Source: DASXRC01 sp036506495 (GTDB lineage: Bacteria; Actinomycetota; Actinomycetes; Mycobacteriales; Micromonosporaceae). Taken from it: a stretch of 23,086 nt of DNA. The stretch covers positions 1 to 23,086 of the forward strand of contig DASXRQ010000236.1 of NCBI GenBank assembly GCA_036506495.1, written 5' to 3'. A program made the translations under genes and the position numbers. Shown in pieces: positions 1-8,061 of this stretch. The notes below the pieces were generated by a model. It was not told the origin of the DNA and did not search any database. It worked only from the letters and a program-made list of their open reading frames with translations. Every line of letters begins with the position of its first letter. Position 1 is the stretch's first letter.

Positions 1-351
1 CGGGACGTCGGGCGCGAGCAGCGGCATCACCACCGACTCGGCGTGCAGCGCCAGGCGCCCGAACATCCGCATCACGACGGCCTCGCACGGGCCGAGCCGG
101 CCACCGACGACGATCTCCGCGTCGAGCCGGCTGTGGTCCCGCTCGATGTCCGAGCGCACTACGATGAGCAGCCGGCACGGGTGCGCCGCGGCGGCGATCG
201 TCGCGGCCGCCTCCGCCTCGCGTACCCGCTTCTCGTCCACCACCACGATGAGCGAGAGCGCCAGCCCGCTCGCCACGCCGCCGGCGCTGCGCCGCTCCGC
301 GGCCAGCGCCTTGACCACCTCGTTGCCGGTGGTGTCCCAGAGCCCGATCAT
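1..351 (-). CDS. opcA: Glucose-6-phosphate dehydrogenase assembly protein OpcA, N-terminal part (runs off the window)
   Basis: The first 117 codons are present and the frame is still open at base 1. The protein begins MIGLWDTTGNEVVKAL, which is the usual OpcA start, followed by the family's VVVDEKRVREAEAAATIA region and then HPCRLLIVVRSD. OpcA is a cytoplasmic protein that actinobacteria and cyanobacteria need for active, redox-responsive G6PDH. It is last in the visible operon, directly after zwf, which fits its role as a Zwf partner. The ATG at 351 overlaps the stop codon of the preceding 19-codon ORF (ATGA), and a short hairpin at 352-364 covers the only Shine-Dalgarno-like bases. Translation is therefore probably coupled to that small ORF. 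Identity is confident; the C-terminal part cannot be seen. Confidence 0.93.
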   Translation of the reverse strand, partial: MIGLWDTTGNEVVKALAAERRSAGGVASGLALSLIVVVDEKRVREAEAAATIAAAAHPCRLLIVVRSDIERDHSRLDAEIVVGGRLGPCEAVVMRMFGRLALHAESVVMPLLAPDVP

Positions 352-407
352 GCGGGGTCCCCGCGGAAAGGCAGAGCGAAGCGGAGCGTTTTGGTGGGGT
401 GCTTCAT
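348..407 (-). CDS. 19-codon ORF coupled to both zwf and opcA (candidate leader or spacer peptide)
   Basis: The frame encodes MKHPTKTLRFALPFRGDPA. Its ATG (407-405) overlaps the zwf stop as ATGA and its TGA (350-348) overlaps the opcA start as ATGA, so ribosomes could pass through all three frames without a gap. A strong GGAGGAG lies just upstream, inside the end of zwf. The middle of the ORF contains, on the plus strand, GAGCGAAGCGGAGCG (374-388), related to the core of the small ORF between sufC and sufS. I do not recognise a function for the peptide. It may be a translational coupling device, or a dispersed repeat that happens to keep the frame open. A 4-base overlap with a gene starting ATGA is partly automatic, but overlap at both ends is less so. 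Confidence 0.5.
   Translation of the reverse strand: MKHPTKTLRFALPFRGDPA
352..364 (-). promoter_or_regulatory. Hairpin directly upstream of the opcA start codon
   Basis: A perfect inverted repeat, GCGGGG then one base then CCCCGC, ends one base before the opcA ATG. In RNA it would fold as about a 5-bp stem with a 3-base loop. It covers the GGGGA that would be the only ribosome binding site for opcA. This suggests that opcA is translated mainly by ribosomes arriving from upstream. The structure was seen by eye and no folding energy was computed. Confidence 0.4.
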
Positions 408-1921
408 GCTCTCCTCCACGTTCGGGCCTCGCGGGCGAGCAACTCGTCGGCCGCGCGCGGACCCCACTCGCCGGCCCGGTACGGCTCGGGCTTCGTGCCC
501 GCCCACGCGGCCTCGAGCGGATCCACGACCCGCCAGCTCTGCTCGACCTCGGCGGCATCCGGGAAGAGCGTCCGGTCTCCGATCAGGACGTCGAGCACCA
601 GCCGCTCGTACGCCTCGGGGCTGGACTCCGTGAACGCCTCGCCGTACTGGAAGTCCATTGCGATGTCCCGCAGCTCCATCGCCGTGCCGGGCACCTTGGA
701 GCCGAACTTGAGCACGACGCCCTCGTCCGGCTGCACCCGGATGACGAGCTGGTTGTGCCCGAGCAGCTCCACGTCGGCGGGGTGGAACGGCAGGTGCGGG
801 GCCTTCATGAAGAGCACCGCGACCTCGGTCACCCGGCGCGGCAGTCGCTTTCCGCACCGGATGTAGAACGGCACCCGAGCCCACCGCCGGTTCTGGATGC
901 CCAGCCGGACGGCCACGTACGTCTCGGTGGTGGAGTCCGGCGGCACGCCCGGCTCCTCGAGGTAGCCGACCGCGCGCTCGCCGGCGACCCAGCCCTTCAG
1001 GTACTGGCCGCGCACGGTGCCCGTGGCGATGTCGTCGGGGACCTTGATGGCCCGCAGGACCTTCAGCTTCTCGGTGCGGATCTCGGAGGCGTCGAAGCTG
1101 GTCGGCTCCTCCATGGCCACGAGCGCGAGCAGCTGCATGAGGTGGTTCTGGAGCACGTCGCGGGCGGCGCCGGCGGCGTCGTAGAAGGCCGCCCGGCTGC
1201 CGATGCCGACGTCCTCGGCCATCGTGATCTGCACCGAATCGACGTACTTGGAGTTCCACACGGGCTCGAACAGGGCATTCGCGAACCGCAGCGCCAGGAT
1301 GTTCTGCACGGTCTCCTTGCCGAGGTAGTGGTCGATGCGGAACACGTCCTGCGGCGTGAACACATCGTCGACGAGGGCGTTGAGCTCCCTGGCCGAGGCC
1401 AGGTCGTGTCCGAACGGCTTCTCGACCACGACCCGCCGCCAGCCGCCGGACTTCGCGTTGTCCGCCATGCCGGTCCGAGCCAACTGCTTGAGCACGACCG
1501 GGAAGGCGGCCGGCGGTATCGAGAGGTAGAACGCCGCGTTGCCCGGGATGACGTTCGTGTCGCGGAGGTCGTCCAGGGTCTGTGCGAGGTGGTCGAAGGC
1601 GGCGTCGTCCTCGAACGCGCCGCCAACGAACCTGATGTTGCCGGACAGCCGCGCCCACACCTCGTCCCGCCACGGCGTGCGGGCGTGTTGCTGTGCCGAC
1701 TCCCGCGCGAGGGTCTCGAAGTCCATGTCGCCCCAGTCGCGCCGGGCGAAGCCGAGCACCATGAAGCCGGGCGGCAGCAGCCCGCGGTTGGCCAGGTCGT
1801 ACACGGCCGGGATGAGCTTCTTCCGGGCCAGGTCGCCGGTCACGCCGAAGATGACGACCGCGCATGGCTCGGGTATGCGCGGCAGCCGGCGGTCCTGGGG
1901 GTCACGCAGCGGGTTCGGCAT
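404..1921 (-). CDS. zwf: Glucose-6-phosphate 1-dehydrogenase
   Basis: This 505-residue cytoplasmic enzyme oxidises glucose 6-phosphate to 6-phosphogluconolactone, making NADPH and opening the oxidative pentose phosphate pathway. The nucleotide-binding GVTGDLARKKL is at residues 26-36, EKPFG at 167-171, and the substrate and catalytic motif RIDHYLGKE at 195-203. The conserved block GSRAAFYDAAGAARDVLQNH is at 241-260. The length is normal for the family. The ATG has GGAG seven bases upstream, and the gene starts three bases after the pgi stop. It lies inside the tkt-tal-pgi-zwf-opcA operon, and OpcA downstream is its known activating partner. Nothing is broken. Confidence 0.97.
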   Translation of the reverse strand: MPNPLRDPQDRRLPRIPEPCAVVIFGVTGDLARKKLIPAVYDLANRGLLPPGFMVLGFARRDWGDMDFETLARESAQQHARTPWRDEVWARLSGNIRFVGGAFEDDAAFDHLAQTLDDLRDTNVIPGNAAFYLSIPPAAFPVVLKQLARTGMADNAKSGGWRRVVVEKPFGHDLASARELNALVDDVFTPQDVFRIDHYLGKETVQNILALRFANALFEPVWNSKYVDSVQITMAEDVGIGSRAAFYDAAGAARDVLQNHLMQLLALVAMEEPTSFDASEIRTEKLKVLRAIKVPDDIATGTVRGQYLKGWVAGERAVGYLEEPGVPPDSTTETYVAVRLGIQNRRWARVPFYIRCGKRLPRRVTEVAVLFMKAPHLPFHPADVELLGHNQLVIRVQPDEGVVLKFGSKVPGTAMELRDIAMDFQYGEAFTESSPEAYERLVLDVLIGDRTLFPDAAEVEQSWRVVDPLEAAWAGTKPEPYRAGEWGPRAADELLAREARTWRRA

Positions 1922-1924
1922 GGC

Positions 1925-3562
1925 TCAGCTCCGCAGTCTGCGGCCGGCGTCCCGCAGCTGAGCGACGCCGGCGGCCCGGTCGGTGAGGTGCAGCCGCAGC
2001 AGCGGCCGGGACCGGCCGGCGAGGGCCTGCCGATCGCCCGCGGCCTGCGCGGCCTGCAGCTGCCCGAAGGTGTACGCCCTGCCGGGCACCGGTAGGTCGT
2101 CGGTGACCGCGCCGGTGATCTGCAGGTATGAACCGACCTGCGGGCCCCCCTTGTGATACTGGCCCGTCGAGTGCAGGAAGCGCGGGCCCCAGCCAAACGT
2201 GACCGGCCGGCCGGACGCGGTCGCCAGGAGCGGGCGCAGCTCCGCCGCCGCGGCGTCGCCGAAGCGGTCGAGGTACGCCATGACGGCGAGGTAACCGGTC
2301 GGGTCCAGCCCCCGCAACAGGCCATCGAGCGCCTCGGCGAGTGTGGCGCCCTCGCCGCCGTACACCTCAATGGTGCCGTCGGTGAACGCGGGCGTCTCCG
2401 TCGGCGCGCCGCTGGCGAGGATCCGGGACGTGTTCTCCTTCGACTCGGTGACGTTGGGCTGGTCGAACGGGTTGATGCCGAGCACCCGGCCGGCGACGGC
2501 GGTGGCGTACTCCCAGGCCAGGAACTGCGCGCCGAGCGGGCCGTTCACCGCGAGGTCCGGGCGGACGCCACCGCCGGGCACTGCGCCCGGGCCGAGCGAC
2601 CCGCCGAGCGTCACGGTGAGCACGTCGTTCTCGCCGGCCGCCGGGCTGTCCGGGCGCTCCAGGACGATCGGCAGGATGCCCTTGCCGTCCTTACCCGTGG
2701 ACTCCGCGATCAACTGCTCCGCCCAGTCGCCCAGCCCGACGATGCCCGTCCCGTCGGAGACCAGCGCGACCTTGTCGCGACCGGCGAGCGCGGCGGCGCC
2801 CAGCGCCGCGCCGAGCGCCAGCGCCGGGTTGTCCTCGGTCGCGGCGAGTGAGGCGGCGAGCCCGTCGGCCTGGTCGATGAGCTCGACCACGTCCACGCCT
2901 GCGAGTGCCGCGGGGACCATGCCGAACGCAGTCAGCGCGGAGTACCGGCCGCCGACGTCCGCGTCGGCGAGCACGACGAACGCGCCCATGTCGCGGCCAG
3001 TGGCCTCGAGCGGCGAGCCCGGGTCCGTGACGATCACGAAGTGCCGCGCCGCCTCCGCCTCGGTCAGACCGGAGTCGAGGAACGCCTGCCAGTACGCCCG
3101 GCGGTGGCTGTCGGTCTCCACGGTGGACCCCGACTTGCTGGAGACGACCACGACGGTGCGCTCCAGCCGGTCGCGGAGCGCCGCACCGACCTGGTGCGGA
3201 TCTGTGGTATCTAGGACGGTCAGCGGCACGTCGAGCGTGCGCGCGATCACCTCGGGGGCGAGCGACGAGCCGCCCATGCCGGCGAGGACGACGTGGTCGA
3301 GGTCGGCCAGCTCGACTCCGAGCTCCGCGAGCTTGGGCAGCAGCTCGCGGCTGCGCCGGAACGTGTCGATCCAGCCGAGCCGGATCTTCGCCTCGGCCTC
3401 CGCGTCGGGACCCCACAGGGTGGGGTCCTTGGCGGCCAGTAGGCCGGGAACGCCGTCGCGGGCGAGCGCGTCCCGGTGCGCGCGGGCGCCGTCGACAGCC
3501 TCCGCGCCGAAGACGGCGAGCCCGGCCGCCGCCTCCACGCCGCCCTCCGCCAGATGGTTCAC
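1925..3562 (-). CDS. pgi: Glucose-6-phosphate isomerase
   Basis: This 545-residue enzyme interconverts glucose 6-phosphate and fructose 6-phosphate. Two SIS-type sugar phosphate regions are visible: GMGGSSLAPEV followed by VVVVSSKSGSTVET, and later GIVGLGDWAEQLIAESTGKDGKG. It is the long actinobacterial form that lies in pentose phosphate operons. The start is GTG at 3562, overlapping the tal stop as GTGA, with a GGGA ribosome site about seven bases upstream. The gene ends three bases before zwf. Its place between tal and zwf lets fructose 6-phosphate made by transketolase and transaldolase be recycled into the oxidative branch. Whether another pgi exists elsewhere cannot be judged from here. 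Confidence 0.95.
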   Translation of the reverse strand: MNHLAEGGVEAAAGLAVFGAEAVDGARAHRDALARDGVPGLLAAKDPTLWGPDAEAEAKIRLGWIDTFRRSRELLPKLAELGVELADLDHVVLAGMGGSSLAPEVIARTLDVPLTVLDTTDPHQVGAALRDRLERTVVVVSSKSGSTVETDSHRRAYWQAFLDSGLTEAEAARHFVIVTDPGSPLEATGRDMGAFVVLADADVGGRYSALTAFGMVPAALAGVDVVELIDQADGLAASLAATEDNPALALGAALGAAALAGRDKVALVSDGTGIVGLGDWAEQLIAESTGKDGKGILPIVLERPDSPAAGENDVLTVTLGGSLGPGAVPGGGVRPDLAVNGPLGAQFLAWEYATAVAGRVLGINPFDQPNVTESKENTSRILASGAPTETPAFTDGTIEVYGGEGATLAEALDGLLRGLDPTGYLAVMAYLDRFGDAAAAELRPLLATASGRPVTFGWGPRFLHSTGQYHKGGPQVGSYLQITGAVTDDLPVPGRAYTFGQLQAAQAAGDRQALAGRSRPLLRLHLTDRAAGVAQLRDAGRRLRS

Positions 3563-4665
3563 TTCGCCATCCCGAGCTGGGTCTCCACGCCCTTGAGCAG
3601 CTCCAACCAGCTGGCCTCGAACTTCTCCACGCCCTCCCGCTCGAGGGTGGCCACGATGTCGTCGTAGTCGATCCCGAGGGCGCCCAGGTCGGCGAGCACC
3701 TTACGGGCCGAGTCGTACTCGCCGGTGATCGTGTCGGGCCGCGTCTCGCCGTGGTCGGCGTACGCGTGGATGGTCGGCTCCGGCATCGTGTTCACGACGC
3801 CAGGTGCGATGAGGTCCTCGACGTACATGACGTCACGGTAGTCCGGGTTCTTGGTCGACGTCGATGCCCACAGTGGACGTTGCGGGTGCGCACCGGCATC
3901 GGCGAGTGCCTGCCAGCGTTTGGACGAGAAGACCTCGGCGTACCGCTCGTACGCCAGGCGGGCGTTCGCGATCGCCGCCCTGCCGCGCAGCGCGTTGGCG
4001 TCGTCGGTGCCGATCCTGTCCAGCCTCTTGTCGACCTCCGTATCCACCCGGGACACGAAGAACGAGGCGACCGAACCAATCTTGGACAAGTCGTGGCCGT
4101 TCGCCTTCGCCCGCTCCAACCCGGCGAGGAACGCGTCCATCACCTGCGCGTACCGATCCAGGCCAAAGATCAGCGTGACGTTGACGCTGATGCCCTCCGC
4201 GAGCGTCGCGGTGATCGCGGGGAGTCCGGGCTCGGTCGCCGGGATCTTGATGAACAGGTTCGGCCGGTCGACCAGCCACCACAACTGCTTCGCCTCGGCG
4301 TCGGTCTTCTCGGTCTCGTACGCGAGCCGCGGGTCAACCTCGATCGACACGCGGCCGTCCACGCCCGCGGACGTGTCGTACGCCGGGCGCATCACGTCGC
4401 AGGCCCACCGCACGTCGTACGTGGTGATCATCCGCGAGGCCTCCTCGACGGTGACTCCGCGGACGGCCAGATCGCGCAGCTGCCAGTTGTACTCGTCCGA
4501 GTCGGCCAGCGCCTTGGCGAAGATGGTGGGATTTGACGTCACGCCGACGACGTGCTTCTCCCGGCGCAGGGCGTCGAGCCCGCCGGAGGCCAGCCGCTCG
4601 CGGGATATGTCATCGAGCCAGACCGCCACTCCGGCGGCGGAGAGCTCGGCCAACCTGTCGGTCAT
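3559..4665 (-). CDS. tal: Transaldolase
   Basis: This 368-residue cytoplasmic enzyme moves a dihydroxyacetone unit from sedoheptulose 7-phosphate to glyceraldehyde 3-phosphate in the non-oxidative pentose phosphate pathway. Visible motifs are WLDDISRERL near residue 16, GVTSNPTIFAKAL at 41-53, and NLFIKIPATEPG, whose Lys140 is the expected Schiff-base lysine. GISVNVTLIFGLDRY follows at 158-172. The ATG at 4665 is chosen because GAGGAG sits eight bases upstream. GTG codons at 4674 and 4668 are in frame but would lie in or next to that site. The ribosome site overlaps the end of tkt, and the stop overlaps pgi, so translation is coupled along the operon. Confidence 0.96.
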   Translation of the reverse strand: MTDRLAELSAAGVAVWLDDISRERLASGGLDALRREKHVVGVTSNPTIFAKALADSDEYNWQLRDLAVRGVTVEEASRMITTYDVRWACDVMRPAYDTSAGVDGRVSIEVDPRLAYETEKTDAEAKQLWWLVDRPNLFIKIPATEPGLPAITATLAEGISVNVTLIFGLDRYAQVMDAFLAGLERAKANGHDLSKIGSVASFFVSRVDTEVDKRLDRIGTDDANALRGRAAIANARLAYERYAEVFSSKRWQALADAGAHPQRPLWASTSTKNPDYRDVMYVEDLIAPGVVNTMPEPTIHAYADHGETRPDTITGEYDSARKVLADLGALGIDYDDIVATLEREGVEKFEASWLELLKGVETQLGMAK

Positions 4666-4677
4666 CACAACCACTCC

Positions 4678-6822
4678 TCAGTTGCCCGTCGTAGACCCCT
4701 TGAGTTCACCGGCGCGGGACAGCGCGGCGCGGGCGGCCGCGACGACGCGATCGGGGGTGAACCCGAACTGCTCAAAAATGACCTGATACGGCGCGCTCGC
4801 GCCAAAATGCTCCAGGCTCACGCACTCGCCAGCGTCGCCCACCAGGTCGCGCCACGACATTGCGACCGCCGCCTCCACGCTCACCCGGGCCCGGACGCCA
4901 CGGGGGAGGACGGATTCACGGTACGCCTCGTCCTGTGCCCGGAACCACTCCTGGCATGGCATGGAGACGACCCTGGTCGGCACGCCATCCGCCTCCAGCC
5001 GTTCCCGAGCGGCGACCGCGAGCTGAACCTCGGAGCCGCTCGCCATGATGATGACCCTGGGTTGGCCGTCGGACGCCTCGGCCAGGATGTAGCCGCCTCG
5101 GGCAACGCCGTCGGCCGCGGCGAGCTGGGTCCGGTCGAAGATCGGCACGTTCTGCCGGGTCAAGCACAGCGCGGTCGGCCGGTCGGTGTGCTCGAGCGCC
5201 AGCCGCCAGGCCCAGGAGGTCTCGTTGGCGTCGGCGGGGCGAACCACGTCGAGCCCCGGGATGGCCCGCAGCGCGGAGAGGTGCTCGACCGGCTGGTGGG
5301 TGGGGCCGTCCTCGCCGAGCCCGACGGAGTCATGAGTCCACACGTAGATGGGCGGGATCTTCATGACCGCCGCGAGCCGGACCGCCGGGCGCATGTAGTC
5401 GCTGAAGATCAGGAAGGTGCCGCCGTATGCCCGGGTCCCGCCGTGCAGGACTATGCCGTTGAGGATCCCGCCCATCGCGTGCTCGCGGACCCCGAAGTGC
5501 AGGATCCGGCCGTACTCGTTGCCGGCGAACTCCTTGGTCGAGAACTCGGCCGGCACGAACGACGGCTCGCCCTTCATCGTCGTGTTGTTGCTCTCGGCGA
5601 GGTCCGCCGAGCCGCCCCACAGCTCGGGGAGTACCGGCGCGAGCGCGTCGAGCACCTTCCCGGAGGCGGCCCGGGTCGCGATGCCCTTCGGATCGGGGTC
5701 GAACGTCGGCAGCGCGTCGTGCCAGCCGTGGGGCAGCGTTCGGGTCAGTAGGCGGTCGTGCAGCGCCTTGCGGTCCGGGTTCGCCTCCGCCCAGGCCTGG
5801 TAGTCCTCCTGCCACGCGGCGTGCGCCCGCCTGCCCCGCTCGTGCACGCCGCGGGCGTGCTCCAGCACGTTGTCCTCGACCTCGAAGCTCGCGTTGGGGT
5901 CGAAGCCCAGGATCCGCTTGGTCGCCGCCACCTCGTCGGCACCCATGGCCGAACCGTGGACCTTGCCGGTGTTCTGCTTGTGCGGCGCGGGCCAGCCGAT
6001 GATCGTCCGCAGCGCGATGAACGACGGCCGTTGGGTCTCCGCCTTCGCCGCCTGTAGCGCGGCGTAGAGCGCGGGCACGTCCTCGTGGTAGTCGCCCTGG
6101 TCGGCATGCCCCCGCCGCCAGGCAACGGTCTGCACGTGCCAGCCGTACGCCTGGTAGCGCGCCACCACGTCCTCGGACTTCGCGATCCGGGTGTCGTCCT
6201 CAATGGAGATCTCGTTGTCGTCGTAGACCATGACGAGGTTGCCGAACTTCTGGTGCCCGGCCAGCGCGCTCGCCTCGTGGCTGACGCCCTCCTCGATGTC
6301 GCCGTCGGAGGCGAAAACCCAGATGTGGTGGTCGAACGGGCTCTCGCCCGGCGCGGCGTCCGGATCCAGCAGGCCGCGCTCGCGGCGAGCCGCGAACGCC
6401 ATGCCCACCGCGTTGGTCAGGCCCTGGCCGAGCGGGCCGGTGGTGGTCTCCACCCCCGGCGTGTGCCCGAACTCCGGGTGGCCCGGCGTGACCGACCGCC
6501 ACTGCCGCAGCGCGGCGAGGTCGTCGAGGCTCATCCCGTACCCGGACAGGTACAGCTGGATGTAAAGCGTCAGGCTCGAGTGGCCACAGGAGAGCACGAA
6601 GCGGTCGCGACCCGGCCAGCGCGGGTCGGCCGGGTCGTGCCGCATCACCCGCTGGAAGAGGAGGTACGCGGCCGGAGCCAGGCTCATCGCCGTCCCCGGG
6701 TGGCCGTTGCCGGCCTTCTCCACGGCGTCCATGGCGAGGACGCGCACGGTGTCGACCGCGCGTCGGTCCAGCTCGGTCCAGGTCAGCTCGGTGCCGGTGG
6801 CATCCCGGCGCTCGACGGTCAC
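4678..6822 (-). CDS. tkt: Transketolase
   Basis: This 714-residue thiamine diphosphate enzyme transfers two-carbon units between sugar phosphates in the non-oxidative pentose phosphate pathway. GNGHPGTAMSLAPAAYLLFQ is at residues 39-58, GHPEFGHTPGVETTTGPLGQG at 114-134 (read in two parts), and the diphosphate motif SDGDIEEG with DDN is at 172-203. The pyrimidine-domain block DSVGLGEDGPTHQPVEHL comes later. The GTG at 6822 is preferred because AAGGAG lies nine bases upstream and the reading VTVERRDATG leads straight into the family's usual N-terminus. An in-frame ATG at 6867 would add 15 residues but lacks a ribosome site. It is the first gene of the carbon operon. Confidence 0.96.
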   Translation of the reverse strand: MTVERRDATGTELTWTELDRRAVDTVRVLAMDAVEKAGNGHPGTAMSLAPAAYLLFQRVMRHDPADPRWPGRDRFVLSCGHSSLTLYIQLYLSGYGMSLDDLAALRQWRSVTPGHPEFGHTPGVETTTGPLGQGLTNAVGMAFAARRERGLLDPDAAPGESPFDHHIWVFASDGDIEEGVSHEASALAGHQKFGNLVMVYDDNEISIEDDTRIAKSEDVVARYQAYGWHVQTVAWRRGHADQGDYHEDVPALYAALQAAKAETQRPSFIALRTIIGWPAPHKQNTGKVHGSAMGADEVAATKRILGFDPNASFEVEDNVLEHARGVHERGRRAHAAWQEDYQAWAEANPDRKALHDRLLTRTLPHGWHDALPTFDPDPKGIATRAASGKVLDALAPVLPELWGGSADLAESNNTTMKGEPSFVPAEFSTKEFAGNEYGRILHFGVREHAMGGILNGIVLHGGTRAYGGTFLIFSDYMRPAVRLAAVMKIPPIYVWTHDSVGLGEDGPTHQPVEHLSALRAIPGLDVVRPADANETSWAWRLALEHTDRPTALCLTRQNVPIFDRTQLAAADGVARGGYILAEASDGQPRVIIMASGSEVQLAVAARERLEADGVPTRVVSMPCQEWFRAQDEAYRESVLPRGVRARVSVEAAVAMSWRDLVGDAGECVSLEHFGASAPYQVIFEQFGFTPDRVVAAARAALSRAGELKGSTTGN

Positions 6823-6893
6823 GGCGTGGGACTCCTTGTCGAAAGGGGTGCGCGGATTCCGGTCCATGGCTCTGTGCTACCCCGGTACGTGCG

Positions 6894-6923
6894 ACCCTAC
6901 CGAGCCTGGGTGAAAACGGTCAC
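6894..6923 (-). promoter_or_regulatory. Probable promoter of the tkt-tal-pgi-zwf-opcA operon
   Basis: On the minus strand, GTGACC (6923-6918) is followed after 18 bases by TAGGGT (6899-6894), a fair match to an actinobacterial housekeeping promoter (TTGACN and TANNNT). Transcription would start near 6887, giving a leader of about 65 bases before the GTG of tkt. A 12-bp palindrome overlaps the -35 element. This is motif reading only. Confidence 0.4.
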
Positions 6924-6933
6924 GTGATCACGT
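6922..6933. promoter_or_regulatory. Perfect 12-bp palindrome in the tkt/ctaB divergent region, candidate operator
   Basis: ACGTGATCACGT is a perfect palindrome. It overlaps the likely -35 element of tkt and lies between the divergently transcribed tkt and ctaB. Dyads of this size are common operators, but I cannot name the regulator. Confidence 0.3.
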
Positions 6934-7009
6934 TACGCTGGGGCGCCCCGCCGGCCTGTGACTCCGCCCACCCGGGCGGGGCAGCGGCGATGTGAGATCC
7001 GCCGACGCG

Positions 7010-7015
7010 TACGCT
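7010..7015 (+). promoter_or_regulatory. Possible -10 element for ctaB
   Basis: TACGCT fits the actinobacterial TANNNT pattern and would place the transcript start near 7022, about 35 bases before the ctaB GTG. I see no clear -35 element. A second TACGCT at 6934-6939 is an alternative. Confidence 0.25.
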
Positions 7016-7056
7016 GTCGACGTTCGAATGACCAAGTCCCGGAAGGTGGCGACCGC

Positions 7057-8061
7057 GTGACTGTCCCGGTGACCGACGCGCACCTGCGCGACAGGCCGGG
7101 CAAGGCCGCCACCGAGGTCCTCCCGGACGCTGCCCCTCGGACACCGCCGACCGGCCGGATGCGCCCGACCGGCCGGGTGCGCCCGTCCGCCGGGTCGCTT
7201 GCCGTCGTCAAGGCGTACGTCGCGCTCACCAAGCCGCGCATCGTCGAGCTGCTGCTCGTCACGACCGTGCCCGCCATGGTGCTCGCGGCCGGTGGGCTGC
7301 CCGAGCCGTGGCTCGTGGCTGTCGTGCTGGTGGGCGGGGCGTCGGCGGCCGGAGCGGCCAACGCGCTGAACTGCTACATCGACCGCGACATCGACCAGGT
7401 CATGCGGCGCACCTCGCGCCGGCCGCTGCCGGCGCACACGGTCTCGCCCCGCGGCGCGCTGATCTTTGGGCTGGCGCTCGCGGTGACATCGGTGGCCCTC
7501 ATGGCGGCGCTCACCAACCCGCTGGCCACTGGGCTGACTGTCGGCGCGATCGTCTACTACGACCTCGTCTACACGATGTGGCTCAAGCGCACGACGCCGC
7601 ACAACACCGTGTGGGGTGGCTTCTGCGGGGCGATGCCGGTGCTGATCGGCTGGGCCGCCGTGACGGGCTCGCTCGCCGCGCCGGCGTGGGTGCTGTTCGC
7701 GGTCGTGTTCCTCTGGCAGCCGCCCCACTTCTACGCGCTCGCGATCAAGTTCAAGGACGACTACGCCCGGGCGGGCATCCCGATGCTGCCGGTTGTCGCC
7801 TCGCCGCGCCGAGTCGGCCTCGAATGCGTGATCTACAGCTGGCTCACGCTCGGTGCCTCGCTCGCACTATGGCCGTTCGGCATGAGCCCGTTGTACGGCA
7901 TCACCGCGCTGGTGGCGGGCTTACTGCTCGTGCGCGAGGCCCACCGGTTGTACGCGAGGGCCGGGCGCGGTGAGGCGTTGCGTCCGATGCGGCTGTTCCA
8001 CTGGTCGACGACTTACCTGACGATCGTCTTCGTCGCCGTCGCGCTCGACGCGCTCATCTGA
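7057..8061 (+). CDS. ctaB: Protoheme IX farnesyltransferase (heme O synthase)
   Basis: This 334-residue integral membrane prenyltransferase of the UbiA family attaches a farnesyl group to heme B, making heme O for cytochrome oxidase. The first metal-diphosphate motif NCYIDRDID is at residues 105-113, with RRTSRRPLP after it. The second conserved loop YYDLVYTMWLKRTTPHN is at 167-183, and LWQPPHFYALAIKFKDDY lies at 219-236. Several hydrophobic helices alternate with these loops. The N-terminal 50 residues are a variable Pro/Arg-rich tail containing a short duplicated PTGR-RP unit. The GTG at 7057 is preceded by GGAAGGTGG about seven bases upstream, whereas the longer frame from 6958 has no support. 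It is divergent from tkt, as in mycobacteria. Confidence 0.95.
   Translation: MTVPVTDAHLRDRPGKAATEVLPDAAPRTPPTGRMRPTGRVRPSAGSLAVVKAYVALTKPRIVELLLVTTVPAMVLAAGGLPEPWLVAVVLVGGASAAGAANALNCYIDRDIDQVMRRTSRRPLPAHTVSPRGALIFGLALAVTSVALMAALTNPLATGLTVGAIVYYDLVYTMWLKRTTPHNTVWGGFCGAMPVLIGWAAVTGSLAAPAWVLFAVVFLWQPPHFYALAIKFKDDYARAGIPMLPVVASPRRVGLECVIYSWLTLGASLALWPFGMSPLYGITALVAGLLLVREAHRLYARAGRGEALRPMRLFHWSTTYLTIVFVAVALDALI

Noticed and set aside
146..2095. Long plus-strand open frame of 649 codons opposite zwf and opcA
   Set aside because: Its translation is rich in Arg, His and Gly with no family features, and it lies opposite clear zwf and pgi frames. It is a GC-driven shadow.
6823..6867. Fifteen extra N-terminal residues for transketolase from ATG 6867
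   Set aside because: No ribosome site precedes that ATG, whereas AAGGAG is well placed before GTG 6822 and the family N-terminus begins there.
7148..7183. 18-bp direct duplication in the ctaB N-terminal tail
   Set aside because: It is in frame within a variable Pro/Arg tail outside the conserved domain and probably has no function beyond length change.
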